Below, in pieces: positions 26,641-37,150 of a stretch of DNA of 51,256 bases. Origin of the DNA: a virus; the IMG/VR virus record IMGVR_UViG_3300030090_004676, positions 1 through 51,256 of that record; one strand, written 5' to 3'. The notes below the pieces were generated by a model, which was given only the letters and a program-made list of their open reading frames with translations, was not told the origin of the DNA and searched no databases. Positions within the stretch are counted from its first letter, which is position 1; the number at the start of each line of letters is the position of its first letter. A program made the position numbers and the translations under genes.

Positions 26641-27304
26641 TAGGCTTTCCCCCTGAGTAGGTTTGTCCTCCAGCTCCGCCAGTAGTGTCACCTCCAGTAT
26701 TAGCATCAGTAGTTGGGTCTTGAGTTCCTTGAGCATCACCAGTACCTGTTGTATCAGTCTTTACCGTGATGTTAATCGTTGAGACAAGTCCTGAATTAAC
26801 TCCTTGAATAGTAACTAAAGTTGAAGCATTTGGAGTTGGTGTACCAAATGATTGTGCCATTAATTCAACACTCTTACCTGTAAACGTTTTAGTCGCTCCT
26901 TGTCCTGAGAATCTAACAATGTTAGTATTTTCAATCGTGAATGAGTAATCTTCGGCTGGTCCACCTTTTGTAGTAGGACTTAAAGGTATAGGTGCTCCTG
27001 CATTTACACCAGTGTAAGTAAGTTGAGCTACCTCTAAAGAGGCTCCTGCTGCTGATTGATTTGTAAGAAAACTATTGAAAGTCGTTCTATTAGGTGCTCC
27101 TTCGAGTAATGACATATTCTCGATAACTGCTCCATAAGAATCGGTTCCGTTTGGGTGAGTAACATCATACAAAGTGTAATCAACTTCTTCATCACTAAGA
27201 GCGAACTTAGTTATGTTGAAATTACCTCCTTGTGAGAGTATTTCACGTCCTCTTTTTGTTAAAATAGCATCAACGGTTATCGTTGAATTATCTAAAAATC
27301 CCAT
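26633..27304 (-). CDS. Virion structural protein
   Basis: A 223-residue protein starting MGFLDNSTITVDAILTKRG at an ATG preceded by GGAGATAATA; an upstream TTG is ignored. The N-terminal ILTKRGREIL...FNITKFALSDEEVDY pattern recurs, as I recall, in structural proteins of marine T4-like phages. The C-terminus is a flexible Gly/Thr tail. A late-type motif lies about 42 bases upstream, marking this as the first gene of a late unit of three structural genes. Confidence 0.65.
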   Translation of the reverse strand: MGFLDNSTITVDAILTKRGREILSQGGNFNITKFALSDEEVDYTLYDVTHPNGTDSYGAVIENMSLLEGAPNRTTFNSFLTNQSAAGASLEVAQLTYTGVNAGAPIPLSPTTKGGPAEDYSFTIENTNIVRFSGQGATKTFTGKSVELMAQSFGTPTPNASTLVTIQGVNSGLVSTINITVKTDTTGTGDAQGTQDPTTDANTGGDTTGGAGGQTYSGGKPNV

Positions 27305-27346
27305 TATTATCTCCAAGATTTGAGTGTATATATAACTTTCCTATTA

Positions 27347-27354
27347 ATAAATAT
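27347..27354 (-). promoter_or_regulatory. Candidate late promoter (AATATTTATT variant)
   Basis: On the minus strand this is ATATTTAT within AATATTTATT, upstream of the 26633-27304 gene in a 75-base gap between structural genes. Confidence 0.4.
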
Positions 27355-27379
27355 TGGTAAGTTAAATTTTTACACATTA

Positions 27380-30300
27380 TTAATCCTCATCTACCTGTAG
27401 GTCTGAAATACCAACGTCGGTTGGAACTGCTACCGTAGGTGCTGTTTTTCTTATGATGATTGGTAAATCACCATCTAAAGTTGAATTTGTTGTGTTTTTG
27501 ACACCTTCATAAAAACTATTATTAAAAGCTGTTATCTCGGTATATCGAGGGTCAATATCAGTGCTTGCTAATGATTTTGTGTGATAGAAATGTTCAGCTT
27601 TATCAAGAGTATATCTATTACTATTTATGTAATCACCTGAACTCGTGTATACAAAATTATATACTTGATTAAATTCAGATTTTACACCCTCAAGAATCAT
27701 AGAACCTGTTGCTTCACTAAATACTTTATTAGGTCCTCCGTAAGAAGCTGTAGCAGTTATATAAATATTTGGGTCATCGTGGTTGAAATTAACTTTATTA
27801 AGTTCATATAATGAAGGAGTTTTAAATATATCTGTATTATTTGCTATTCCTACATAATTAGGATATTGTGTTTCTATTCTGACGATTGAACGACTATCTT
27901 CATTTTCATTATTTTTTTCAAAATTTCCTACATTTATCTCATCTTCATATGCGGGTTGTGTAAATGAAGGTCTGTTACGTTGTACAGGTGATTTAGGTCT
28001 TTCAAATAGATTACCCTCGATTACCGTACCAAGTTGTGTTTTTGCTCTAGCAGGAATAACTTTTCTTAATTGTTTAAATATAGACTGGTCATAATATTTT
28101 ATAAGATGCATATAATCCCAAAAATTATTATTATCTGTATATTTTTTAAAGTAATCATCTGCTGTATATTTTAATGTTCTGTATTCATCTTCGTAATTAT
28201 CACGAGGGTCACCAATCAACTGGTTAAAATCTAAATTAGCAAATGAATTTATAATATCATCATTTATTACATCAACAGGTGAAAAATAAATTCCCAATTT
28301 AGGAGAATCAAGAGGAGCAAAATCATTTGAACTTTGGTCATATCGTGCAAATCTACTCAACATAGCTCCACTACCACTCAAGTAATTGTTTTCGATTCTA
28401 ATCTTTGTAGCAGTTCTTCTCACGGGACCAAAATTAGGAAGTATTGTTTTTGTTCTGTCATTAACAGATTCGAATAAATTTAATCCATCAAATCCGTGAG
28501 CACTACCTGTTTGAGTAGCATCTTGATTAGGTCTTGTATCACGAACTCCGTCTTCATTACTACCAGTAAATTCTATATTATCATCCATCGGAAATCTTCG
28601 TACTAAATTAAAGTATGAAGAAGAAGGAGTATTTCCAATATATGATTGGGGATTAGATACGTGTGTATTGAATTTATCTTCCTCTAATTTTTCAGTCCAT
28701 AATCTGAACTCCATAATCGAACCACTAAGTTTAATATTATTTGTGCCAAAACTTGTGGTCGTGTTACCACCTATAAATAAATCACCACTACCAGTCCAAG
28801 CAGCATTATAAGAAGATGTAGTTGTATTTGAACCTGTAATGTATAATGAAGTTTTAGATGATTGAGTTATTCTATCTACACCTGCATCATACTTCTTTAC
28901 AAATAAATCATAAATAAAAGCAGCTGATATATCATCAGTATTTGTAACTGCTTTTCTTACTGAGACATCGTCCCATAAGATTGTAGATTTAGCTTTTCTG
29001 TTTTCAAATCTTACACCTAATCCTGAAGTGTTAGAAAAATGTATTGTTTTTTGAACTTTGATTTGTTTCCAATCCGTTTCATTTAAACCAACTACTTCTG
29101 ATTCATTTATACCTCCTTTTTGTAAATTAGAATCAACGTTCCAATTCACAACTTCACCATCAGAATCTAACTCAAATAAAGCTAAACTTCCTACACTATC
29201 AACTGAACTACCTGAAGCTTTTGCATAAACTGAAAACTCATAAGTCTGTCCTTCACTTACACTAGCTACAGAGGCATTGAGAGAAGGATAGTTTACGTTA
29301 TCATTACGATACAGATTAGTGTAAGATATATTTGTTGTATCACCAGTGTGTTCGTGTCGTAAAGCATTTGTTCCCGTACGAGATACATTTGAACTACTTA
29401 CAATTTTTAAATTACCAAACTCTACACTTGTTGTATCAGTTGCTCCTGTTATAAAAGGAGGATTAAATAATGACGAGGTTTCAAAGCCTTGATTAGTAAA
29501 TAGATTTGTATTGACTTTATTTTTACGTAACATTACAGAATAAAATTCACCATCATAAACTGGTAATAAAGATGAACTTATTTCCTGATATCCAGGTGAA
29601 CCAGATAACTGAAATGCAACCGTTCCATAGTTATCATCTTGTCCGTTATCCTTAACCTTAATAGCCCAATCTGAATCTTTTTGGACAAGTATTTGTTCAG
29701 CTGAACCACTCGACACTCTGAATCTAAATTCAACGGTGTCAGGTTTACGACTTGTAACTGAATCATCGTCCCAAGGTGTTCTTATAAACTGGTCTCCTCT
29801 AAAACCTAAAGCTTTTGTAAATCTTCTAGCTATTTCAAACTGCTGTCTTTGTCCTGTTTTTTGTAAACCTCCATACTCACGTACGCGTAAAATACTTGAA
29901 GGAATACCATAACAATTAAGAATTGCTTTTAATGAGTTGATTGTACCTTTAGTTTTAAGTATGTAAGGCATGCTAGCTATCAAACGTTTAGTGATTTCTT
30001 TTGTTATTTCACCTTCAGGTACCGAAGCGGCTGTCCCATCTACAATCTTAGAAAATCCTGATGAACCTGATGTGTATAGTGAGTAACTATCACCACTAAG
30101 TTTTTGACCGAAACCTACTCTACTTAAATCTAATAAATCTTTACCATCATCAACAGACCAACCTAAAGATTTAGCTAAGTTATACACAAGGTCATTCGAG
30201 AAACCTTTACTCAAATCATTTTGTCTGTCGGTTAATTCTGATATACCATTAGTGTAAACCCACAACTCATCAAAGTGTTGACCGACCATATCCATAAAAC

Positions 30301-31696
30301 TAAAGAAGTCTAAATTGTTTTCATCCTCTTTGACAAATGTAGGTAATAAATTTTTAAGTCTATTTTTATTTTCATTATCATAAAGAGAGGCACTATAAAT
30401 TTGTCCATACTGACTATAAATTGAACCATACCAATTCGTAAAATCTGCATGAGATGAACTTACAGGAACAAATGGGTCCTCATAAGTACCACTTCCTGTT
30501 TTAGGCCAAGAAGCATCAGGAAACTCACCTAATGAACTTGACTCATAAGATGAACTTACATTGTAAAGATAATTTTCATACCCATCAAAGTTTGTTTTGA
30601 TTTGTCTTATCTTTTTATCAAAGTTAGCGGCATCACTAGGTGAAGGAATAGAAGCATAAGAAGCACTCTTTGAAGTGTAGTCTTCAATCAATTCTATTTT
30701 GTATTTAAAATTTTCTAATCGTTTTTGAGCAGATGAGAAGTTAACAAAGTTTTCATAATTTGAATAATCTATGTTTAGAGTAACAGGTTTTCTACTACCA
30801 CTTATAAACTTGTCTTCGATTTCTTTTTTAAGTCTTGTGTCTCCTGTAACTAAATCTGTATAATTTTTTAACTCAGTAGAACGATTCGTAATAGGTGAAT
30901 CAACCTGAGAACTTTCAGGATTTCTAAGAACTAAAACATCTTCATCTTCTTGGTCATATGGAAAGATTTCGATTGTTTGTTCTAGTTGAGGTAAAATTTC
31001 TTTGACTATAAATACGTTATCCTTAATTTCAATATCATCAGGTAAAGGTTCGTATAATTTATAAATACCTGAATTGGGATAATTTTTTATAGTTTCAATA
31101 TCTTGTTTTACATTTGTGATTAGTGATAATTTATCATCACCTAAATGCATGTAGGTATTTAAATCACTATAATCATTTATTTTAGAAGAGATTTCATACG
31201 TTGTAAAATTTTCTAAAGGACTCTTAAACTCTTGTTCTGGTTTAATTTTGTTTGTAAATTCTTCCCAACTTGTGTTGATTGTGATTTCATCATTCTCGAC
31301 AGCGGCAATTTGTGCTACAAAAGGGATAAATATAGCTTGAGGTAAAGTTTCCTCTTTACTATTGAGTGTAAATTGAATCTCAAAAGAACCCTCATCAATT
31401 TCACCTCCTTGATAAGATGATACAAGAACTGCTTGTACAACATATTGACCTGCATTTTCAGGATTATTACCAAGTACGTCAGCTATATTTACAGAGAAAT
31501 TAAATCCTTCACCCAATAGTTGATATATTATTTCTTGGCCCTTATAAACATACCAGTTAACATAAGAAAATTCAATTTGTTCACTAATATTTTCAGATAA
31601 AGCAAGTTCAACCGTGTTGATTAAATCACCAGTATAACTATTATCAGGTCCTTTGTCTAAACTAATTAAGCTAAATTGTTCTGCTGTAGTTGCCAT
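27380..31696 (-). CDS. Large baseplate wedge protein, gp7/tail protein I-like with LamG-like insert
   Basis: A 1438-residue virion protein. A central region (LKNLLPTFVKEDENNLDFFSFMDMVG...LAKSLGW, then ITKRLIASMPYILKTKGTINSLKAILNCYG) has the tail-protein-I layout found in P2 gpI and T4 gp7-type wedge proteins. After it comes a beta-sandwich that looks like a LamG/concanavalin-like domain (SLYITG, LFIGG, GSIMEFRLW). N-terminal residues 1-150 are Ig-like beta structure. Longer than T4 gp7 (1032), consistent with the inserted sandwich, which may bind glycans or other fibres. It is downstream of the gp25 and gp6 genes, as expected for a wedge component. Confidence 0.75.
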   Translation of the reverse strand: MATTAEQFSLISLDKGPDNSYTGDLINTVELALSENISEQIEFSYVNWYVYKGQEIIYQLLGEGFNFSVNIADVLGNNPENAGQYVVQAVLVSSYQGGEIDEGSFEIQFTLNSKEETLPQAIFIPFVAQIAAVENDEITINTSWEEFTNKIKPEQEFKSPLENFTTYEISSKINDYSDLNTYMHLGDDKLSLITNVKQDIETIKNYPNSGIYKLYEPLPDDIEIKDNVFIVKEILPQLEQTIEIFPYDQEDEDVLVLRNPESSQVDSPITNRSTELKNYTDLVTGDTRLKKEIEDKFISGSRKPVTLNIDYSNYENFVNFSSAQKRLENFKYKIELIEDYTSKSASYASIPSPSDAANFDKKIRQIKTNFDGYENYLYNVSSSYESSSLGEFPDASWPKTGSGTYEDPFVPVSSSHADFTNWYGSIYSQYGQIYSASLYDNENKNRLKNLLPTFVKEDENNLDFFSFMDMVGQHFDELWVYTNGISELTDRQNDLSKGFSNDLVYNLAKSLGWSVDDGKDLLDLSRVGFGQKLSGDSYSLYTSGSSGFSKIVDGTAASVPEGEITKEITKRLIASMPYILKTKGTINSLKAILNCYGIPSSILRVREYGGLQKTGQRQQFEIARRFTKALGFRGDQFIRTPWDDDSVTSRKPDTVEFRFRVSSGSAEQILVQKDSDWAIKVKDNGQDDNYGTVAFQLSGSPGYQEISSSLLPVYDGEFYSVMLRKNKVNTNLFTNQGFETSSLFNPPFITGATDTTSVEFGNLKIVSSSNVSRTGTNALRHEHTGDTTNISYTNLYRNDNVNYPSLNASVASVSEGQTYEFSVYAKASGSSVDSVGSLALFELDSDGEVVNWNVDSNLQKGGINESEVVGLNETDWKQIKVQKTIHFSNTSGLGVRFENRKAKSTILWDDVSVRKAVTNTDDISAAFIYDLFVKKYDAGVDRITQSSKTSLYITGSNTTTSSYNAAWTGSGDLFIGGNTTTSFGTNNIKLSGSIMEFRLWTEKLEEDKFNTHVSNPQSYIGNTPSSSYFNLVRRFPMDDNIEFTGSNEDGVRDTRPNQDATQTGSAHGFDGLNLFESVNDRTKTILPNFGPVRRTATKIRIENNYLSGSGAMLSRFARYDQSSNDFAPLDSPKLGIYFSPVDVINDDIINSFANLDFNQLIGDPRDNYEDEYRTLKYTADDYFKKYTDNNNFWDYMHLIKYYDQSIFKQLRKVIPARAKTQLGTVIEGNLFERPKSPVQRNRPSFTQPAYEDEINVGNFEKNNENEDSRSIVRIETQYPNYVGIANNTDIFKTPSLYELNKVNFNHDDPNIYITATASYGGPNKVFSEATGSMILEGVKSEFNQVYNFVYTSSGDYINSNRYTLDKAEHFYHTKSLASTDIDPRYTEITAFNNSFYEGVKNTTNSTLDGDLPIIIRKTAPTVAVPTDVGISDLQVDED

Positions 31697-31698
31697 AA

Positions 31699-33048
31699 TT
31701 AATCACCCTTACCTACAACTTCGATACAAGCCGGTAATGAAAGTGTACTTGTTTCATTCTTTGTATCTATTTTTAAACTGACACCTATACGTGAATTGTA
31801 ACTACCTAATCTTATTGTTACTTCACTACCATCTGTTTTATCTTTATCAATTACTTGTAAACCAGCGGAAGGTGGAGTTAAAATAGTTACATCATCTCTG
31901 TTATCTGTAAATTTTATCCACTCACCTCCGTTATCAGCGTTCCAATCATAACCATAAAATGTCCAGGTATAGGTTGTTGAAGTGTTTGGTTTACTCGAAA
32001 CACTTTTAAGAGTAATAATATCTTGTTTTCCATAAGCAGGAACTTCCATATTATCTTCATTAAGTTTTCTAATTACGTTTACATTACCTTTTCCTTCTTG
32101 ATGTCCTATCACCTGACCTAACATAGCTCCATAATCACCAGTAAATCCTTTTTCACGTAAAAAATCTTCTGTTGGATAACCATCTTTAAAAATATCGTAT
32201 ATCTTTTTAAATGTAGTATCACCTCTTCTACGTGTAGCTTGACTTTCATCTGAAATTATAAAGTTAGCTTGTACGAGTTCACTTTCAACTTCACCTCCAG
32301 TTAATGCTCCTGTTGTACCGTCCGGAGCAGGAGGAGGGGGGATTAATCTTTCAATATAAGCATTAGGTAAATAAACATAACCTCCTACTAAACTTTGTAC
32401 GTTTTTAAACTTACTTGTTAGTCCTGATAACTTCATTCTTAGTGAATCTCTTTTTGTTGAATCACCGTCCGAAATAAACTCGGCTACATTATTGATTTGA
32501 ATTTTTTTTCTCAAAACTTGACTATCTTTAAAATTATCTTTGTATTCATTATCTTTAATAGTTTGTGCTATAAGACGAACTTCATTTCGAGAAGGTGATA
32601 TTTCTTGAATAGGATATTTGTTTTCTTTTATAAATAACTGATATGACGCATCTGAATGTTGAGCTCCTGACATAACACTACCATCAGACATCGTATGAAA
32701 CTCACCTCTGTAAACTTTACCTGAAGAATCGACTAAAAGTGTTTCGTTTGAACCCGCTAACTTTCTAAAAAAGTTAAACTTTACATTATACTTTCCTCGG
32801 TCATATCCCATTTTTCTAAGAATTGTTCCTGTTTTAATTTTGATACCGTTGGTTCCGTCATTTGTGTAATCAGTTGATTCTACAACACCTGATTCTAAAA
32901 AATTATCACCTGAATATATTAACACTTCAATATAATCATTGGTATTCGAACCAAACTCACCTCCTAAATAGGCATACTTTTGACTACTTAAATCAATTAC
33001 TTGATTAGTATTAAGTAAATCAGAATCTTTTTGATTTAATCTAGCCAT
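31699..33048 (-). CDS. Baseplate or tail structural protein
   Basis: A 449-residue protein, mostly beta-rich, with a Pro run (PPPPAPDG) in the middle and an Ig-like C-terminal region (STTYTWTFYGYDW). It is translated by TAATG coupling with the preceding gene and ends two bases before the gp7-like gene. In T4-like order a gp8-type or fibre-connecting protein could sit here, but I see no specific motif. Confidence 0.6.
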   Translation of the reverse strand: MARLNQKDSDLLNTNQVIDLSSQKYAYLGGEFGSNTNDYIEVLIYSGDNFLESGVVESTDYTNDGTNGIKIKTGTILRKMGYDRGKYNVKFNFFRKLAGSNETLLVDSSGKVYRGEFHTMSDGSVMSGAQHSDASYQLFIKENKYPIQEISPSRNEVRLIAQTIKDNEYKDNFKDSQVLRKKIQINNVAEFISDGDSTKRDSLRMKLSGLTSKFKNVQSLVGGYVYLPNAYIERLIPPPPAPDGTTGALTGGEVESELVQANFIISDESQATRRRGDTTFKKIYDIFKDGYPTEDFLREKGFTGDYGAMLGQVIGHQEGKGNVNVIRKLNEDNMEVPAYGKQDIITLKSVSSKPNTSTTYTWTFYGYDWNADNGGEWIKFTDNRDDVTILTPPSAGLQVIDKDKTDGSEVTIRLGSYNSRIGVSLKIDTKNETSTLSLPACIEVVGKGD

Positions 33049-33599
33049 TATTGTATGTCATCTCCTGTAACAATACTATCGATAATACTTTGATTGAACG
33101 TCTCTAACTTTACTAAGGAGTAATCAGTAGCATAATATGTACCTAAATCTGAAAATTCTCTTTTGGTATTATTTTCGATTAACCATCTTCGTGAATCGTC
33201 AGCTTTATCATTAGTTACTACCATTCCATTTTCGATATTTTCAGGTAGTTTTTTACCAATTTTGAGTTCAGATAGTTCGGATATGTTTCTCTCAATAGTT
33301 TTTTCTAATAACTCGGATTTATCATAGATAGAATATTTTTTTGTTTGATAAGAATTTGAAAAATTTTGTTGTTCGGGTGTAAGAAATGTTTTATAGATAC
33401 TATCCTGAGAAACATTAGCATCTTCTATTCCCATACCAGTTAAGATGTCCTCAAATAAATATAAATCTGTATTTTCATCACCAAAAGGTATCGGTCTATT
33501 AGCGTAATCTTTGATTTGTTCAAGATATGTGTTTCGTAATCTGTTTACAAAATCTTGATAAAAATCAACATTTTGTAATTCTTGTTTTGTGTATGGCAT
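33048..33599 (-). CDS. Hypothetical baseplate-block protein
   Basis: A 183-residue soluble protein starting MPYTKQELQNVDFYQDFVN, with a helical N-terminus and no recognised motif. It shares TAATG junctions with both neighbours in the wedge gene block, so a structural or assembly role is inferred from position only. Confidence 0.6.
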   Translation of the reverse strand: MPYTKQELQNVDFYQDFVNRLRNTYLEQIKDYANRPIPFGDENTDLYLFEDILTGMGIEDANVSQDSIYKTFLTPEQQNFSNSYQTKKYSIYDKSELLEKTIERNISELSELKIGKKLPENIENGMVVTNDKADDSRRWLIENNTKREFSDLGTYYATDYSLVKLETFNQSIIDSIVTGDDIQ

Positions 33600-34738
33600 T
33601 ATAGAGTTACCTTAAATGTAAATCCTTCATCAAAATACTGGTCAGTCTCTTCATCAGTAGTACTACCACTTTGTATTCTATATTCTATTTTATAATATCT
33701 TTCAGGTTGATAACCATCCATTCTAAGTAGGAAATAGTTTCCGTCAGAATCACAACTCAATTTCGAACCACTACCGAAAGGAACAACTACGTCATCAGTT
33801 TCAGCATCTGTAATAGAATAGAATGATGAACCACTTGGTAAATATTTTACCGATAAATTATCAGCAGTTGTTGAATATGTTTTATCAGGAAATCTTTCTC
33901 TACCTACGACTCTAAATTTAGCTATAGATTTTTCTTTATATTCTGGTCTGAGGCCTTTCATATAAATAACCATATCTTCGATATTACCTTTTGTTAGAGG
34001 ACTTAATGAACCTGTTGTCCATTTTGAGTCGTCCCAAACCGCTTCAAGAGTTGGAGGATATTTTGTGTGAGTATCAGTTGAGAAGAATGAAAAATTACCA
34101 AATCTTGTAGAGTTACCCTCATCACTTCCACTATCATTATTTCCAAAAGAACCTGAAGTGGTTGTTGGATTGTAAAAACTACCACTACGTTTTACTATAA
34201 ATCCCTCATTAGGAATTGTCCCATCTAACCACGCATTTACAACACCTGTTACATCCATTCTCATATCAGAAGACTTAACTCCGAATGAATGAGACATCTC
34301 ATAAGCTCCATCATTATTAGAATACCAAGAACCTCCTGAAGAAGTTTCCTCTGACCAAAGTTTACCATCTGTTTCACCGTGTCTGAAATTCCAACTACAA
34401 CCTTCAGCAGTTACTGGGTCATCATAAGCACGTCCATCACCCATTGTCCAGGATTGACTTACAGGATAAGCATATAAACTTTGAGAAGTAGCTAAAGCTG
34501 TAGGTCTAGCATCAAATAAATTTAAAAAGTATTGTGCGTTGTCTTTTATAACATTTTGATTTTTTAATTTTGAAATAGGGTCTAAATCAAATTTAATCAT
34601 AATACGAGAAACGGTAACGACTTCACCTGAAGGACTAACGTCTTTTCGTACTTCTAATATCTCATCTAATCCTGAATTTAAACTACCACTTTGTTCATAT
34701 AAAGTTGCGTCTTTTTCTGCGAATGTAAAATAATGCAT
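33599..34738 (-). CDS. Structural protein with DNRLRE-like beta domain
   Basis: A 379-residue protein. The first 240 residues follow the DNRLRE-type layout: an N-terminal EKDATLYEQSGSLNSGLDEIL segment, a strand-rich middle with RIMIKFDL, then DVTGVVNAWLDG and NEGFIVK. Such domains are stiff beta sandwiches used in surface and fibre proteins. It lies between the gp6-like gene and the gp7-like gene and could be a baseplate-attached fibre or wedge accessory. Confidence 0.65.
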   Translation of the reverse strand: MHYFTFAEKDATLYEQSGSLNSGLDEILEVRKDVSPSGEVVTVSRIMIKFDLDPISKLKNQNVIKDNAQYFLNLFDARPTALATSQSLYAYPVSQSWTMGDGRAYDDPVTAEGCSWNFRHGETDGKLWSEETSSGGSWYSNNDGAYEMSHSFGVKSSDMRMDVTGVVNAWLDGTIPNEGFIVKRSGSFYNPTTTSGSFGNNDSGSDEGNSTRFGNFSFFSTDTHTKYPPTLEAVWDDSKWTTGSLSPLTKGNIEDMVIYMKGLRPEYKEKSIAKFRVVGRERFPDKTYSTTADNLSVKYLPSGSSFYSITDAETDDVVVPFGSGSKLSCDSDGNYFLLRMDGYQPERYYKIEYRIQSGSTTDEETDQYFDEGFTFKVTL

Positions 34739-34742
34739 TTAG

Positions 34743-36734
34743 TTACTCCACTATACCTAAGTTATCACCGACTACTTTTCCTTTAATATCGGAATCAGGA
34801 TATTTGACTTCGAAAATACTTGGGTCTAAAGCAGGATATAATACACCATCAATGATACCACTAGCAATATCATAGAAGTTTCCTGAATACCCCTCAGTTG
34901 TTTTATATTTGTTTTCAATCACAATCGGTAAATCATTTGGATTATTTTCGACAGGTTTCACTACTGATGCTACACCATCAATCAATGATAGTTCGTAAGC
35001 TATATCAGAGATAACAATAGGTTGTCCTATTTGTATTCTGTCTGTATTGAAAAAATCTTGAACTGCTGCTACACATTGTAACAAAACATCGTTTTTGTTA
35101 AACCCGGCTTTTGTTAAAATTGAAAAGTTTATACCTATGTTAATAACATAAGCATCTTTTATGTTTACTGCATCCGTTACTAATCTAAATTGTGATAAAT
35201 ATGTTGATAAATTTTGTTTTACAATTTGACTCATAGGAGCTAAATTTCTATTAGTGTCATAACCTAAAGTATACATATTCATAGCTAAAGGATTAGGAGT
35301 TTTTACTTGTAGTTGTTTAATAGTTCTTCCTGCATCAACATCTGCTTGAGTAACTTTCCTTTCAAGTTCATCAAAACCTACTGATTTATTTAATTGGTCA
35401 TCTTGTACCATACTAACTTTTGCTATGTTCCCGTATTTTTGAGGTAGTGATAAAGCTCTCACAACATAATCTTCTTTAGTAACAGCTCGACTTTGAGCCT
35501 GAAAATAGGCTAACGCACTCTCACGTGTCTCACGTACGGTTTGTCCTCCTGAACCTCCTGTAGCAGGTCTAGGATTTGTAAACGAAACTGAGTTCTTACT
35601 ATCAGTAACGGTGCTCGCATTTAACAAAGCATCCTGTATTTCATACTCTATATTTGTGATTTGATTTATTTCATTCGAAGGAACATTATCATCGATACCA
35701 CCTCCATGAGAATACTCTATTGTTAAAGTTGTTCTACTGGGAGCTAAACCGTAAGCTTCTGTCTTTAAAAAATTACTTGGGTCAAAAGCACTTGTCAACT
35801 TTGATGGACTACCTGGTAAACTTGAACCAACGTTTGTAGGATTAGGAATAATCTCTTCATCAGGATTACTCGATATACCAGCTCCGAATCTTAAAATTGT
35901 TTCATCGTTATCGTTAATAAAAGTTGTAAATCTACGTGCTGTTTTTTTCAATTTCAGTATGTAAGGAGCCACATCTCTGTTCACAACCGATGTTGGGTCT
36001 GTTACTGAATTATTTTCCATATCTTCAAAAATAGTATCAGTAGCTAATGAATCTACTTCATACCATTTATTATTATCACTATCAGTACAGGATAATATTT
36101 CAATCACATCAGTTGAACCTAATTTGATTTGAGAATATTTTTCAGAAGTTCCGAATGTAAATTTTTCAGTAGTAATATTACCACTTTCAACTCTAACTTG
36201 TTTTTTCAGTAAAAACTTTGTTATTGTGCTACCATCGTTTTCAAACACACTTACTTCTTTAGGGTCAAAAGAACTTGAGAACTTAAAGTTACAATCTTCA
36301 ATAGTTCGGAATTGTGTACCAGTTGAAGCAGCTTGAAGAGTTGTTCCTGCTTTTACATTAAGAGCATATCTTTCATCTGGTTTATTATTGACAGCCGGTA
36401 CGGTCTGAAATACATCTAAAACAGCTACAGCAGGTGAAGTTGTTTTAGGTTTGTAACCGAATGATTGTGCTATTGTATAAACATTTCTTTTTTCTTCAGC
36501 ATAAGCTAAAAGTGATTCTCTAAAAGAAGAATCAATGTAATACGATAATACATCACCAACGTATGCAGCCATCTCAATAAACATCATTCCCGGTGAAGCT
36601 TCATTAAAGTCATTGTAGGTATTAGGGAAGTAAACCTTTGCATATTCAATCAAACTATCTCTAAAATCTGAAAAGTCTTTATTGAGATAGTTTACTTGTT
36701 TAACTACATTTTTATTTATACTTGAACGAGCCAT
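34743..36734 (-). CDS. Baseplate wedge protein, gp6-like (baseplate J family)
   Basis: A 663-residue protein. The N-terminus (NEASPGMMFIEMAAYVGDVLSYYIDSSFRESLL) is the conserved start of T4 gp6-type wedge proteins: an oligomerising helix pair that forms the inner baseplate ring. The middle contains the typical TRESALAYFQAQSRAVTKEDYVVRAL segment, and the C-terminal part (DRIQIGQPIVISDIAYELSLIDGVASV) matches the baseplate-J end. Length equals T4 gp6 (660). Gene order with gp25 directly upstream is also canonical. TAATG junction. Confidence 0.92.
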   Translation of the reverse strand: MARSSINKNVVKQVNYLNKDFSDFRDSLIEYAKVYFPNTYNDFNEASPGMMFIEMAAYVGDVLSYYIDSSFRESLLAYAEEKRNVYTIAQSFGYKPKTTSPAVAVLDVFQTVPAVNNKPDERYALNVKAGTTLQAASTGTQFRTIEDCNFKFSSSFDPKEVSVFENDGSTITKFLLKKQVRVESGNITTEKFTFGTSEKYSQIKLGSTDVIEILSCTDSDNNKWYEVDSLATDTIFEDMENNSVTDPTSVVNRDVAPYILKLKKTARRFTTFINDNDETILRFGAGISSNPDEEIIPNPTNVGSSLPGSPSKLTSAFDPSNFLKTEAYGLAPSRTTLTIEYSHGGGIDDNVPSNEINQITNIEYEIQDALLNASTVTDSKNSVSFTNPRPATGGSGGQTVRETRESALAYFQAQSRAVTKEDYVVRALSLPQKYGNIAKVSMVQDDQLNKSVGFDELERKVTQADVDAGRTIKQLQVKTPNPLAMNMYTLGYDTNRNLAPMSQIVKQNLSTYLSQFRLVTDAVNIKDAYVINIGINFSILTKAGFNKNDVLLQCVAAVQDFFNTDRIQIGQPIVISDIAYELSLIDGVASVVKPVENNPNDLPIVIENKYKTTEGYSGNFYDIASGIIDGVLYPALDPSIFEVKYPDSDIKGKVVGDNLGIVE

Positions 36735-37150
36735 TAATATCCTCCTGTAGAAGCATCTATTGTGATTTGATTTATTGTATTAGGATTCAATGTCGTTGAG
36801 TAATCTATCTTGACATAAATTTGATTTAAATCTCCTTCTTCAGTCAAAGTCTCAACGTTTTGAATATTAATGTAATCTAACCACTCTGAGACAGCACGTC
36901 TCACTTCTTTTTCAATGTTTTCTGGTAACTCATCATTTTGTTGTTCAAAACAAAGTTCCAAAAGTTTACTACCAAAAGTTGGTTGCATTGGTCTTTCACC
37001 AATATAAGTTTGTAATAAATTTTTTAAATTAAACTCAGCTTGTTCTAAGGAAGTTTTTGTCAAAGCAAAATCATGGAACTTATCTCTTCCTAAAGGTAAT
37101 TTTAATCCAACGGTTTTATTCGGATTTAAATCTGTTTCAATAGCTGACAT
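36734..37150 (-). CDS. Baseplate wedge protein gp25-like
   Basis: A 138-residue protein of the GPW/gp25 family. The diagnostic GERPMQPTFGSKL segment lies near residues 72-84, followed by the acidic helix EKEVRRAVSEWL. In T4, gp25 joins the gp6-gp7 trimer core and contacts the sheath. TAATG overlaps with the genes on both sides; gp6 follows directly. Confidence 0.92.
   Translation of the reverse strand: MSAIETDLNPNKTVGLKLPLGRDKFHDFALTKTSLEQAEFNLKNLLQTYIGERPMQPTFGSKLLELCFEQQNDELPENIEKEVRRAVSEWLDYINIQNVETLTEEGDLNQIYVKIDYSTTLNPNTINQITIDASTGGY

Noticed and set aside
26640-26739. Longer N-terminus for the structural gene at 25618
   Set aside because: The extra 33 codons lie inside the upstream gene, while a strong GGGGGAAAG site precedes the ATG at 26640.
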